Positions 1 to 7,589 of a stretch of DNA of 34,395 nt are shown piece by piece. The stretch is taken from contig NZ_NQVN01000035.1 in the NCBI RefSeq assembly GCF_002770725.1, forward strand, positions 1-34,395. The letters run 5' to 3'. Positions within the stretch are counted from its first letter, which is position 1. Each line of letters opens with the position of its first letter. A program made the position numbers and the translations under genes. Under the pieces are notes generated by a model. The model saw only the letters and a list, made by a program, of their open reading frames with translations, was not told where the DNA came from and ran no database searches. The DNA comes from Pleomorphomonas carboxyditropha (GTDB lineage: Bacteria; Pseudomonadota; Alphaproteobacteria; Rhizobiales; Pleomorphomonadaceae).

Positions 1-250
1 TGAAGATGCCGATCTCGCGGCGCTCCAGGATGTAGGCGGTGCCGAAGTTCTTCATGCAGTCGATGCCCTTGTCGAGCGGCACCGCCTCGCTGACCGGCTT
101 GCAGCCGAGCGTCACCATGCGGTCGACGTGGGAATAGACGGCGACCACCTGGTCGTCGACGTAGAGGTTGTCGATCAGGAACTCGGCGCGCGTCTCCTCG
201 GTGGTGTAGCGCTTGAAGTCCTTCTGGTTGGCCGAATAGCGAATATCCAT
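1..250 (-). CDS. kduI: 5-keto-4-deoxyuronate isomerase KduI (partial, N-terminal 83 residues)
   Basis: KduI interconverts 5-keto-4-deoxyuronate (4-deoxy-L-threo-5-hexosulose uronate, the product of unsaturated uronide cleavage) and 2,5-diketo-3-deoxygluconate in the cytosol. The visible part starts at ATG 248-250 and runs off the left edge. It matches the KduI N-terminus: an EFLIDNLYVDDQ segment, then VYSHVDRMV (compare VYSHIDRI in the E. coli enzyme) and the YILERREIGIF block at the edge. The zinc-binding cupin half of the protein lies outside the window. It is the last visible gene of a minus-strand run gntR-dctPQM-yhcH-kduI, 31 bp after yhcH, which fits a role in metabolising the imported uronide. 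Family identity is clear from these motifs. Confidence 0.93.
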   Translation of the reverse strand, partial: MDIRYSANQKDFKRYTTEETRAEFLIDNLYVDDQVVAVYSHVDRMVTLGCKPVSEAVPLDKGIDCMKNFGTAYILERREIGIF

Positions 251-281
251 TGTTGCCTCCGATAATGACGGGTTGGGGAAA

Positions 282-743
282 TCAGGCGAGGATCTTGACC
301 ACGACCTTGCGCACCCTGGCAGGCGCGCCGGCGGCGCAGCCGGGCCGGTGGATGTCGGTGGGATGGAAGACGGCATAGGCGCCGGTGCCGAGCACCAGGT
401 CGGTCTCGTCGGCCACCGCCGAAAAGAACTGCACGTCGCGGCTGTCGAGCAGGTCCTCGGCCACCGGATTGTCGCCGGCCAGCGGCGCGTAGCCGATCAC
501 CTCGCGGCCGCTCGCCACATACTGGATGTCGATATAGCGGGCGTGCGACTCGGGCCGCTTGTCGGCCTTCGGCGCCGTCTCGTAGTCCTGGATCAGCGCG
601 AACAGGCGGTCGCCGTCGATGTCGATGCGGCCGGCCGGCAGGGCGGCGATATCGGTTCCGGCCAGGAACCCGAGGCCGCGCCGGATGTCCTCGGGCAGGT
701 TGGCGGCATCGCGGTCGAGCGTGGCGATATGGCTGAGATACAT
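282..743 (-). CDS. YhcH/YjgK/YiaL family (DUF386) protein
   Basis: A 153-residue cytosolic cupin-like protein of the YhcH/YiaL/TabA family. Members are often found in sialic acid, uronate and other sugar-acid operons and are thought to act as sugar anomerases or isomerases, but the exact reaction is not settled for most. The start at 741-743 has a good AGGAGA ribosome site. Conserved family features are the ESHARYIDIQY stretch (His67) and the FHPTDIHRPG motif (His127, Asp130, His132), the likely metal ligands. Its place between the TRAP permease and kduI suggests handling of the imported uronide, perhaps anomer interconversion of the sugar released inside the cell. The substrate is inferred from context only. 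Confidence 0.88.
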   Translation of the reverse strand: MYLSHIATLDRDAANLPEDIRRGLGFLAGTDIAALPAGRIDIDGDRLFALIQDYETAPKADKRPESHARYIDIQYVASGREVIGYAPLAGDNPVAEDLLDSRDVQFFSAVADETDLVLGTGAYAVFHPTDIHRPGCAAGAPARVRKVVVKILA

Positions 744-768
744 CGGGCTTTCTCCTGGAAATGCGTGT

Positions 769-788
769 GGGGCCGGCGTGCCGGCCCC
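769..788 (-). repeat. Perfect inverted repeat between dctM and yhcH
   Basis: Nine-base perfect arms (GGGGCCGGC / GCCGGCCCC) are separated by GT. The repeat lies in the 95-bp gap between the TRAP large permease gene and yhcH, within one apparent minus-strand transcript. No T-run follows on the minus strand, so it looks more like an mRNA-stabilising or attenuating hairpin than an intrinsic terminator. Confidence 0.6.
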
Positions 789-838
789 CTGTTGTCGGCA
801 AGATAGGCGAGCGGTTCCGCGACCCGCGAAAAGCGATC

Positions 839-2146
839 CTATCTTATCAATCCCGCCGCCTGGGGCAGGGCCAGCGACAGCGCGGGGATGAAGGTGACCA
901 CGAAAAGCATCGCGACCAGCACCACGAAGTAGAGCAGCAGCGGCCTGAACACGTCCTCGATTCTGAGTTTGGCGATGCGACAGCCGACAAACAGGATGGG
1001 CCCGACCGGCGGCGTGATGGTGCCGATGCACATGTTGAAGACCATGATCACGCCGAAATGCACGGGATCGAACCCGAGCGAGATGGCGATCGGCAGGAAG
1101 ATCGGCGCGAAGATGAGAATCGCCGGGGTCGGATCCATGACGCAGCCCAGCAGCAGCATGATGATGTTCATCATCACCATGATGAGAACGGGATTGTCGG
1201 TGATGCCCAGCAGCGACGTGGCGATGATGTTGGGGATCTTGGCGTAGGCCATGATCCAGCCCATGACCGCCGAGATACCGATCATGAAGATGATCATGCC
1301 GGTGGTTTTGGCGGTATCGAGCAGGAAGCCCGGGATCATCTGGACCGTGATGGTCCGGTAGGCGAAGGACAGGATCAGGACATAGACGACCGCGATGCAG
1401 CTTGCTTCCGTCGGCGTGAAAATGCCGGAGATGATGCCGCCGACGATGAGCACGATCAGGAAAAGCGCCGGCATCGCCTCGATGGTGACCCGGAAGTTCT
1501 CCTTGAACTTGGCCAGGCCCTGCGCCCGGTGGCCGGCGCGGCGCGCATAGAGCAGCGCCGGGATGATGCAGGCCAGGCCCCACAGGATGCCCGGAATGTA
1601 GCCGGCGATGAACAGGGCCGCGACCGAGGTGCCGCCGCTCGCCAGCGAGTAGATGATGAAGGTATTGCTGGGAGGGATGAGCATGCCGGATGGCGCGGAT
1701 GCGATATTGGCGGCGGCAGCCGCTGCCGGATCGTAGCCGTCGGCCTTCTGCTGCGGCCCGATGGCGCCGCCGATCGCTGCCGCCGCGGCCACTCCGGAGC
1801 CGCTGATCGAGCCGAACAGCATGTTGGCGACGATGTTGGTCTGCATCAGCGCGCCGGGAATGAATCCGATCAAGGCCTTGGCGAAGTTGATCAGCCGTCG
1901 CGCGATGCCGCCGTTGGTCATGATGATGCCGGCGAGGACGAAGAAGGGGATCGCCAGCAGCGAGAAGCTGTTGACGCCGGTGAAGATGCGCTGGGCCGCC
2001 GTGATCGCCATCCGGTCGAAAGTGAAGACGGTGGCCATGGCCAGGACGGAACCGATGCCCATGCTGATGCTGATCGGCACCCCGATGGCGAGAAGGATCG
2101 GGATGCTGATGAGCATGATCAGCCCGATGTCTGCGGCGTTCGGCAT
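839..2146 (-). CDS. dctM: TRAP transporter large permease (DctM), system A
   Basis: A 435-residue multi-pass inner-membrane protein, the ion-coupled translocation subunit of a tripartite ATP-independent periplasmic transporter. Hydrophobic segments cover almost the whole length. Family motifs are the LLAIPFFVLAG segment near residues 63-73, NMLFGSISGSGVAAAAAIG near 108-126, SAPSGMLIPPSNTFIIYS near 150-167, and GFDPVHFGVIMVFNMCIGTITPPVGP near 355-380. Length is normal for DctM. It starts three bases after the small permease gene and belongs to the gntR-dctPQM-yhcH-kduI run, so the likely cargo is an unsaturated or keto-deoxy uronate or a small oligouronide. That substrate is inferred from neighbours. 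Confidence 0.95.
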   Translation of the reverse strand: MPNAADIGLIMLISIPILLAIGVPISISMGIGSVLAMATVFTFDRMAITAAQRIFTGVNSFSLLAIPFFVLAGIIMTNGGIARRLINFAKALIGFIPGALMQTNIVANMLFGSISGSGVAAAAAIGGAIGPQQKADGYDPAAAAAANIASAPSGMLIPPSNTFIIYSLASGGTSVAALFIAGYIPGILWGLACIIPALLYARRAGHRAQGLAKFKENFRVTIEAMPALFLIVLIVGGIISGIFTPTEASCIAVVYVLILSFAYRTITVQMIPGFLLDTAKTTGMIIFMIGISAVMGWIMAYAKIPNIIATSLLGITDNPVLIMVMMNIIMLLLGCVMDPTPAILIFAPIFLPIAISLGFDPVHFGVIMVFNMCIGTITPPVGPILFVGCRIAKLRIEDVFRPLLLYFVVLVAMLFVVTFIPALSLALPQAAGLIR

Positions 2147-2149
2147 TGA

Positions 2150-2659
2150 TCAGCCCCCCTGCTGCGGGCGCTCGCCCAAAATGGCACCGGCCAGCCGCCG
2201 GAAATCGGTGACGATGTTGTAGACGCAGTAGAAACTGGAGAAGACGCCGCAGATCGGCAGCGCCAGATAGATCTGCCCCGTGGACAGGTAGGGAATGGCG
2301 GCGTTGGTCTGGCGCATGGTGCGGCCGACGGCGTCCCATCCTCCCACCACCAGAATGGCGAAGCAGAAGATCAGGATCAGCACGCTGGTCAGTATCTGGA
2401 GCGAGAGATTCCATCTGGTCGGCAACGCGTCGCAGAGAATGCCGATGTTCATGTGCCCCTTTTCGCCGAACAGCAGCGCCGCCGAGAACAGCGTCAGCCA
2501 GACGAACATGATCTTGGCCAGCTCTTCCGACTGGGCGCCGGGACTGTTGAGGACATAGCGGGCGACCACCTGCCAGGTCACGACGACGGTGAGAAGTCCG
2601 CACAGCAGGATGCAGCAGAAGGCAAGGATCTGGTCGATCCTTCGCTTGATCGTTTCCAT
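2150..2659 (-). CDS. dctQ: TRAP transporter small permease (DctQ), system A
   Basis: A 169-residue membrane protein with four hydrophobic segments, the small permease subunit that pairs with DctM. Diagnostic features are the VVARYVLNSPGAQSEELAK region near residues 31-50 (DctQ proteins share an RY-[VF]-x-N-x-P then E-E/W-E pattern) and a LFGEKGHMNIGIL segment. It is separated from dctP by 129 bp holding two strong hairpins, while its stop lies 3 bp from the dctM start, so DctQ and DctM are probably translationally linked. It has the usual small-subunit length. Confidence 0.93.
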   Translation of the reverse strand: METIKRRIDQILAFCCILLCGLLTVVVTWQVVARYVLNSPGAQSEELAKIMFVWLTLFSAALLFGEKGHMNIGILCDALPTRWNLSLQILTSVLILIFCFAILVVGGWDAVGRTMRQTNAAIPYLSTGQIYLALPICGVFSSFYCVYNIVTDFRRLAGAILGERPQQGG

Positions 2660-2674
2660 TGGTTCAACCCCCGT

Positions 2675-2776
2675 CCCGGGATCGGCGATCGCCCGGGATT
2701 ACCGGCGTCCTTGTGGCGAAGCGAAGCAGGCGGTTCCCCGGTCGCCATCCGCTCGCGGCGGCAACGACGACCGGGG
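2675..2776 (-). repeat. Two stem-loops in the dctP-dctQ gap
   Basis: The 129-bp gap holds two GC-rich inverted repeats. One has CCCGGG arms at 2675-2680 and 2692-2697, extended inward by GATC pairing. The other has nine-base perfect arms, CCCCGGTCG at 2736-2744 and CGACCGGGG at 2768-2776. Neither is followed by a T-run on the minus strand. Placed after the binding-protein gene and before the permease genes, they could favour higher levels of dctP mRNA. That role is inference. Confidence 0.65.
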
Positions 2777-2788
2777 CAACTCGTAAGA

Positions 2789-3790
2789 TCAGCGCAACGC
2801 CTCGATCTTCTGATAGATCGTCTTGGTCACGTCGTTGGTCAGCTTGCTGTCGACCAGCGGCTTGACGGCGGCCCGGAACGCCGCCATGTCGACATCCTCG
2901 CTGAACTTGCCGCCGGCCTTTTCGGCTTCGGCCCGGGCCTTGGCGGCGTCGGCCGCGAAGGCGTCGAATTCGAAGTCGAAGGCCTTGGCCAGCTCTTCCG
3001 TCAGGATCGTCTTGATGTCGTCCGGCAGGCCGTTGTAGAGGTCGACGTTCATCACGAGATAGTCGGGAATCATCAGGTGGCGCGTATAGGAGTAGTACGG
3101 GGCCACTTCGACCTGCTTGAGGGATGAATAGACGATCTCGTTGTTCTCGCCGCCGTCGAGAACGCCGGTCTGGATGGCGGTGTAGACTTCACCCTGTCCC
3201 ATGGCGATGCCGACGCCGCCCATGTGCTTCATCATCTGGACGTTGGTGTCCGACTGCATGACGCGAATCTTCTCGCCGGCGAGATCGGCGGGCGTCTTGA
3301 CGAAGCGGTCCTTGAGATAGACCGAACGCGCCCCGGCGGTGAAGGAGCCGAGAACGATCACGCTCTGGTCGGAAACCGACTTGTAGAGGTCGCCGACGAT
3401 CTCGGGATTGTTGAGGACCTTCTTCTGTTCCTCGATGCTGTTGAAGAGATAGGGCAGGTTGAACACCGAGAAGTCGGGGTTCCAGCTTTCCAGCAGGCTG
3501 GCGGCCGCGACCGACATGGCGATCGTGCCGGTCTGGACCATCTCCACGGTTTCCTTCTGGGCACCGAGCAGCTCGTTCGGGAACACTTCGGCCGTGTATT
3601 CGCCGTTGGTGCGTGCCTTCAGACCCTCGGCGAACATCTGCAACGCCTTGAACTGAGGGTGCGTTTCGGTCTGATTGAAGGCGATCTCGAACACCACCGG
3701 GGCGGCCGAAGCCGCGCCGATCCCGGCGGGAATGACAGCGGACAGAGCAATGGCTCCGGCAACAACTGAAAGATAGGACGCGTATTTCAT
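2789..3790 (-). CDS. dctP: TRAP transporter substrate-binding protein (DctP), system A
   Basis: A 333-residue periplasmic solute-binding protein with a Sec signal peptide: Lys near the N-terminus, a hydrophobic core to about residue 28, and an Ala-rich cleavage region ending ASAAP. The mature part has DctP family features: the EVFPNELLGAQKETVEMVQ segment near residues 64-82, the GEKIRVMQS segment whose Arg normally salt-bridges the substrate carboxylate, and GQGEVYTAIQTGVLDGGENN near 198-217. It is the first TRAP gene, 72 bp downstream of gntR on the same strand. Substrate specificity cannot be read directly; the kduI and yhcH neighbours suggest a uronate or unsaturated uronide. Confidence 0.95.
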   Translation of the reverse strand: MKYASYLSVVAGAIALSAVIPAGIGAASAAPVVFEIAFNQTETHPQFKALQMFAEGLKARTNGEYTAEVFPNELLGAQKETVEMVQTGTIAMSVAAASLLESWNPDFSVFNLPYLFNSIEEQKKVLNNPEIVGDLYKSVSDQSVIVLGSFTAGARSVYLKDRFVKTPADLAGEKIRVMQSDTNVQMMKHMGGVGIAMGQGEVYTAIQTGVLDGGENNEIVYSSLKQVEVAPYYSYTRHLMIPDYLVMNVDLYNGLPDDIKTILTEELAKAFDFEFDAFAADAAKARAEAEKAGGKFSEDVDMAAFRAAVKPLVDSKLTNDVTKTIYQKIEALR

Positions 3791-3830
3791 CTGTTTCCTC
3801 CGCTTTGTGAAGTCGTTTTTTCCAAGAACG

Positions 3831-3854
3831 CCTGTCTGCCCGCAGGCAGGCAGG
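3831..3854 (-). repeat. Hairpin in the gntR-dctP gap
   Basis: Ten-base arms with one mismatch (CCTGTCTGCC and GGCAGGCAGG) surround CGCA. It sits just after the gntR stop and about 40 bp before dctP. No T-run follows on the minus strand, so it is unlikely to be an intrinsic terminator; it may tune readthrough or mRNA stability between regulator and transporter. Confidence 0.5.
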
Positions 3855-3862
3855 ACGCTGAT

Positions 3863-4723
3863 TCAAGCGCCCTCATGGCCCTTGATTTCCCTGTGCCTTC
3901 CGTGAGGGTCACGGTCCGGTTCGTCGAAGCGGCTGCCTCCGAACGTCACCGGGTTGGCTGCTGGCGCAAGCGCCCTTCGAATCCATCGAGAGTGCGCATC
4001 TTCCGGATTCCCGGAGAAGTAGTCCGGGTTTATCTCCCGGATCTCGGCCAGGCTGGCCCCGAGCCAATCGAGGTGGTTGCCGATGACCGTCGCCGCCCTC
4101 TCCGGATTACCGGCGCCGATAGCGTCGACCAGCTCGGTGTGTTCGGCAAGCGCCCGCTCCATGCGATGCGCCTGCGGCAGGGTGAGCCGCCGGAACCGGT
4201 CGAGCTGCACCTTGATCTCTTCGACGAAGCGCCAGATGCCGGGGTACCCGGCGGCGCCCATGATGGCCCGATGCAGCGCCTCGTCCTCTTCGTGAAAGCC
4301 GTTGATGTCGTTCGACCTCAGCGCTTCGTTCTGCCGCTCCACGATGGCGCGCAGCTTGAGAATGTCGCTCTTCGCGGCGAGTTCCGCCGCCATGCGCGCC
4401 GTCATCTGCTCAATGGCTTTACGGGCCAGGATCGCCTCGGGCAGTTCGTCGGCGGGGATTCGCGAAACGATCGTCCCGGACTTGGCGACGATATCGATCA
4501 GCCCCTCCTCGGACAGGCGCAGCAGCGCCTCCCGGACCGGGGTGCGGCTGACCCGGTATGTCTGGGCGATATCCTTTTCATTGACCGGTTCGCCCGGCCG
4601 CCGGCGCATCGAAATGATCTCGTTGCGAAGATGGAAGTGGATGAGCTGCGCGGCGTTCATCACACGGCTCGGGCTGGCCGGCTGGCCAACTCTCCATACG
4701 GTTGTGAATAGCTCCTCCGACAT
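3863..4723 (-). CDS. GntR family (FCD subfamily) transcriptional regulator, block A
   Basis: A 286-residue DNA-binding regulator. A winged helix occupies roughly residues 15-85, with the GntR signature DIAQTYRVSRTPVREALLRL followed by IDIVAKSGTIVSR. A helical FCD ligand-binding domain follows, with the expected metal-ligand pattern (EEDEALHRAI, then AEHTELVDAI and GNHLDWL). I chose ATG 4721-4723, which has a GGAG site upstream, over an in-frame GTG 15 bases earlier. It is the first gene of a minus-strand run with a TRAP transporter, yhcH and kduI, and a perfect palindrome lies 25 bp before its start. FCD regulators often repress sugar-acid operons and are released by a uronate or keto-deoxy acid, so it probably controls this operon and itself. 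Confidence 0.92.
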   Translation of the reverse strand: MSEELFTTVWRVGQPASPSRVMNAAQLIHFHLRNEIISMRRRPGEPVNEKDIAQTYRVSRTPVREALLRLSEEGLIDIVAKSGTIVSRIPADELPEAILARKAIEQMTARMAAELAAKSDILKLRAIVERQNEALRSNDINGFHEEDEALHRAIMGAAGYPGIWRFVEEIKVQLDRFRRLTLPQAHRMERALAEHTELVDAIGAGNPERAATVIGNHLDWLGASLAEIREINPDYFSGNPEDAHSRWIRRALAPAANPVTFGGSRFDEPDRDPHGRHREIKGHEGA

Positions 4724-4747
4724 CCCGCTCCGCTCCACCGTCTCTTA

Positions 4748-4769
4748 CATATCTTGTATATAAGATATG
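4748..4769 (-). promoter_or_regulatory. Perfect palindromic candidate operator upstream of the block A gntR
   Basis: Eight-base perfect arms, CATATCTT and AAGATATG, surround GTATAT, giving a 22-bp dyad in a locally AT-rich stretch. The core TTGTATATAA resembles the T-x-GT...AC-x-A type sites bound by FCD-family GntR regulators. It lies 25 bp upstream of the gntR start codon, where it would overlap a promoter. The rest of 4770-5019 shows no convincing gene, only a short unlikely ORF. A 9-mer CCATACGGT flanks the palindrome (4694-4702 and 4779-4787). Confidence 0.75.
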
Positions 4770-5019
4770 CTTTCATTGCCATACGGTAGATCCCGAGCGC
4801 GACTTAAGTCGAATTTCTGAAGCCTCGGACCGAAAAGCGGACCCAAAATTCTTGCGCAAACAAAAGCCTGGAGCGGCGGCCGGACATGTCCGGGGCTATC
4901 GCTCCAAGGACATACGACGCCATCTCCATCGATGGTGCGACTGAAAATGCGCGCGACATCCTCACGTGGCGTCATGCGCCGCGCCCGTCGATCGATAGCT
5001 AGGGAGTCTCCTGCAGGCG

Positions 5020-6057
5020 TCAGGTGCGCGGCGGCGCCGTGGAGTCCCGCTCGACGATATTGACGCCGAGCGCCAGGCGGCGGGCGGTCGCCGTTCCCTC
5101 CCGGGCCTGGTCGATCAGCAGCCGGACGGCCGTGCGGGCCATATCGGAACGATCGATCTCCATCGTCGTCAGGGGAGGCGTCGCGTGCGCCGCCAGCGCC
5201 AGGCCGTCGAAACCAATGACCGAGACATCGCCGGGTACCGACAGGCCGAGCGAGGCGACCGCCTGCATGACGCCGAGCGCCGACATGTCATTGGCGCAGA
5301 CGATCCCCGTCGGAACAGTCGATCGCCGGGACAGATTCGCGGCGACCATCTCCCAGCAGGACATGGTCAGCATGTCGGGCGCGCCAAGATCGAGGAAATG
5401 CCGCGCCGGATCGAAGGCGATGCCGGCCTCCTCGAGGGCGCCACGAAAGCCGAGCAGACGCTGACGCAACGACTCCCGGTGAATATGCGACACATGCAGG
5501 ATGTCCCGGTGGCCGAGCTCAAGCAGATGCTGCGTCGCGCGCCAGCCGCCGAAATTGTAGTCCGGCGAAACCGACGACACCCGCATGTAGCGGTCCATGC
5601 CGTTGAGCAGGACCGCCGGCCGGCCGCTCGCGGCCACCATCTCGACCACGGCCGGATTGTCGACGCCAACGAGGATGATGCCGCGCTGATCGCCATCGTC
5701 CTGGATGGGATAGGCAGCCGGCGTGCCGGCGCTTGCGCCGGGGACGATCCCAAGGTCGATGTTGAGGCCTTCGGTCCTGGCCTGATCGAGCACGACGTCG
5801 AGGATGTCGCCGTAGAACACGTCGTTGGTGAAGTAGTGCTCGAGCGTCACCACGACGGCGGCATCGAGCCGCCCTATCCCCGGCCGTCGCCCCCGGCCAC
5901 GGTAGCCGATTTCCTCGGCGGCGCGGACGACCAGAGCCCGATTGGCGGCGCTCACCCCTTTGCGGTTGTTCAGCACCTTCGAGATGGCTGGAATGGACAG
6001 ACCCGTTGCCTCGGCAAGATCCTTGAGGGTCGGAGCCACTGCTGGCTTTTCGTTCAT
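5020..6057 (-). CDS. LacI family transcriptional regulator
   Basis: A 345-residue repressor with the LacI plan: an N-terminal helix-turn-helix (TLKDLAEATGLSIPAISKVLN near residues 9-29, then RGVSAANR-like and AAEEIGYRGRGRRPG hinge) and a periplasmic-binding-protein-like effector domain with PTGIVCANDMSALGVMQA and PGDVSVIGFDGLALAAHATPPLTTMEID near the C-terminus. I chose ATG 6055-6057, with GGAAG eight bases upstream, because the HTH begins right after it. The frame is open for 27 more codons, so a start at 6099 is possible. It lies downstream of the GH88 gene on the same strand, with a palindrome in between, and probably controls the GH88/TRAP block. The effector is unknown; an unsaturated or free uronide is likely. 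Confidence 0.92.
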   Translation of the reverse strand: MNEKPAVAPTLKDLAEATGLSIPAISKVLNNRKGVSAANRALVVRAAEEIGYRGRGRRPGIGRLDAAVVVTLEHYFTNDVFYGDILDVVLDQARTEGLNIDLGIVPGASAGTPAAYPIQDDGDQRGIILVGVDNPAVVEMVAASGRPAVLLNGMDRYMRVSSVSPDYNFGGWRATQHLLELGHRDILHVSHIHRESLRQRLLGFRGALEEAGIAFDPARHFLDLGAPDMLTMSCWEMVAANLSRRSTVPTGIVCANDMSALGVMQAVASLGLSVPGDVSVIGFDGLALAAHATPPLTTMEIDRSDMARTAVRLLIDQAREGTATARRLALGVNIVERDSTAPPRT

Positions 6058-6110
6058 CTGATGAGCTTCCGCATCGAATCCCTGACTGGCCGTCAGCATA
6101 GGAAATCTCG

Positions 6111-6134
6111 ACGGAAATTTCGCAAAATTTTCGT
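6111..6134 (-). promoter_or_regulatory. Candidate LacI-type operator upstream of the lacI-family gene
   Basis: A 24-bp dyad with arms ACGGAAATTTC and AAAATTTTCGT, nine of eleven positions complementary, sits in the 103-bp gap between the GH88 stop and the regulator start. It contains GAAATTTC and TTTTCGT, and both words recur in the divergent promoter at 7371-7422. This is consistent with autoregulation by the adjacent LacI-family protein. The assignment is inferred from shared motifs and position. Confidence 0.6.
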
Positions 6135-6160
6135 GCACGTCGGCGGCAGCTCTATTTTCT

Positions 6161-7342
6161 TCACCAGAAAAACCGATCGTGCCCGAGCGAACGCATCAGC
6201 GCCTCCATGAAATAGTAGTCGCCGTAGGGCAGCATGGCGTCGACACGGCCGGCGGGAACATGGGCCGCCCCATGGCCGAGGAATCCCTGGGCGCCCGGCG
6301 CGCCCGTCAGGTCGCATTCGGCCAGGAGGCCGGCGACGAGGCGATCGGCGAAGCTCCGCCAGCGGTTGGATTCGTCACTTTCCACCGCGCCGGACAGGAT
6401 GTAGAGGCCGGATGCCATGATGGCGGCGGCGGAACTGTCGACATGCTGCGGCTCGCTCGCCGGCAGCCGATAGTCCCAGACCGGAACCCTCCGGTTGCCC
6501 GTCAATTCCTCCGCCTTGGCGGCCAGCCGCCGGGCAGTGTCGAGCATGTCCCTTTCGCCGGTCGTCACGTAGGTCTGGGCGAATCCATGGATCAGCCACG
6601 CCTGGCCGCGCGCCCAGCAGCTGTCATCGGCAAAGCCCTGGTGCGTCTCGCCGCGGAGCGGCGCGCCGCTTGCCGGATCGAACACATAGGTGTGGAAGGC
6701 CGTGTCGTCCTGGCGGACCAGATGGCGGGCCGTCGTGCGGGCATGGCCAAGCGCCACCGCGCGGAAATCGGCGATCCCGGTTTCACGCCAGGCCCAGATC
6801 AGCAAGGCCAGGTTCTGCATGGTGTCGGCGATCATCCGGCCGGCGACGAAGGCGGCGTGCGCCCTGTCGTCCGGCCCGCGCGGCGCCCACGCCTGAATGT
6901 AGCCGCCTTCCGGGCGGAACCGCTCCATCAGGAACGTGGCCGCTTCGAGCCCCATGCGTCGGGCCGTCCCGTCGCCGGTCATCAGCCACTCGGCCACCGA
7001 ATGCAGCGAGAACTGGAAGCCGAGATCATGATCGCGGAAGCGCTGATTTTCCAGCACGCAACGGAAATCGGGCCGCCGCGCCCGTGCGGCGTCGGCGAAC
7101 GCCGGGTCGCCCGTCAGCTGATGGGCCAGCCAAAGCTCGCCGCTATAAAATCCCATCACCCAGTCCGGACCGTCGCAGTAGATCCACCGGTTGCCGGCCG
7201 TGCCGATCTTGGGGTTGCGCAGGCCGATGACCGGCATCTGCTCGCGCAGGCGTACCACGCATCTTTCGAGAGCTGCCTGATGGTCATCGGCGACGATCGC
7301 CGTCGCCTCCTGGGTGAAATAGTGGTCGGCGAAGATGCTCAT
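6161..7342 (-). CDS. GH88-type unsaturated glucuronyl hydrolase
   Basis: A 393-residue (alpha/alpha)6-barrel hydrolase that removes 4,5-unsaturated uronic acid from the non-reducing end of oligosaccharides made by polysaccharide lyases, by hydration of the enol double bond. There is no signal peptide, so it acts in the cytosol. Motifs are RDHDLGFQF with Asp106 and IADTMQNL with Asp173 (matching the two catalytic Asp of the Bacillus GL1 enzyme), WARGQAW at 243-249, DSSAAAIMASGL at 302-313 and PYGDYYFMEALMRS near the end. Length is typical. It diverges from the second TRAP operon across a promoter rich in TTTTCGT words and lies upstream of the lacI-type gene. Its product, after spontaneous ring opening, feeds KduI. 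The related GH105 family is a less likely alternative. Confidence 0.9.
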   Translation of the reverse strand: MSIFADHYFTQEATAIVADDHQAALERCVVRLREQMPVIGLRNPKIGTAGNRWIYCDGPDWVMGFYSGELWLAHQLTGDPAFADAARARRPDFRCVLENQRFRDHDLGFQFSLHSVAEWLMTGDGTARRMGLEAATFLMERFRPEGGYIQAWAPRGPDDRAHAAFVAGRMIADTMQNLALLIWAWRETGIADFRAVALGHARTTARHLVRQDDTAFHTYVFDPASGAPLRGETHQGFADDSCWARGQAWLIHGFAQTYVTTGERDMLDTARRLAAKAEELTGNRRVPVWDYRLPASEPQHVDSSAAAIMASGLYILSGAVESDESNRWRSFADRLVAGLLAECDLTGAPGAQGFLGHGAAHVPAGRVDAMLPYGDYYFMEALMRSLGHDRFFW

Positions 7343-7370
7343 GCAGGTCCTCCATAGCGGGGTGCCGGAG

Positions 7371-7422
7371 TTTTCGTGTATTTTCGTTTTTTCGTCAATT
7401 ACGAAATTTCCTTGATTTTCGT
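7371..7422. promoter_or_regulatory. Divergent promoter with repeated TTTTCGT half-sites
   Basis: Four direct copies of TTTTCGT (7371-7377, 7381-7387, 7389-7395, 7416-7422) and one inverted ACGAAA (7401-7406) lie between the GH88 gene and the divergent TRAP operon. ACGAAATTTCC with the last TTTTCGT forms an imperfect dyad. GAAATTTC at 7403-7410 is also present in the candidate operator at 6111-6134. The most likely binder is the LacI-family protein encoded at 5020-6057. The remaining leader to 7589 contains a hairpin with CGGAAG/CTTCCG arms at 7498-7515. Confidence 0.6.
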
Positions 7423-7589
7423 TTCGGGCGGATTTAGCTAAGGATCATTCCAGCCGCCCGCCGCCGCCAAGCGGCGCATGCCCGAGGAGGGACGCCGCGG
7501 AAGGATCGACTTCCGAAGGGGGCTGGCGGGTAATCGGTTCAACGCCGAAGGTGCGAGGCGCCTCCGGCAACACCTGGGAGGAAATGTTG

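Noticed and set aside
761-2149. Long plus-strand open frame opposite dctM rich in Asp, Arg and His
   Set aside because: It is an antisense shadow of the clear DctM frame; such low-complexity charged frames are common opposite GC-rich membrane protein genes.
4745-4975. 76-codon minus-strand open frame upstream of gntR
   Set aside because: It has no family resemblance and no good ribosome site, and it overlaps the palindromic operator region; more likely a promoter gap than a gene.
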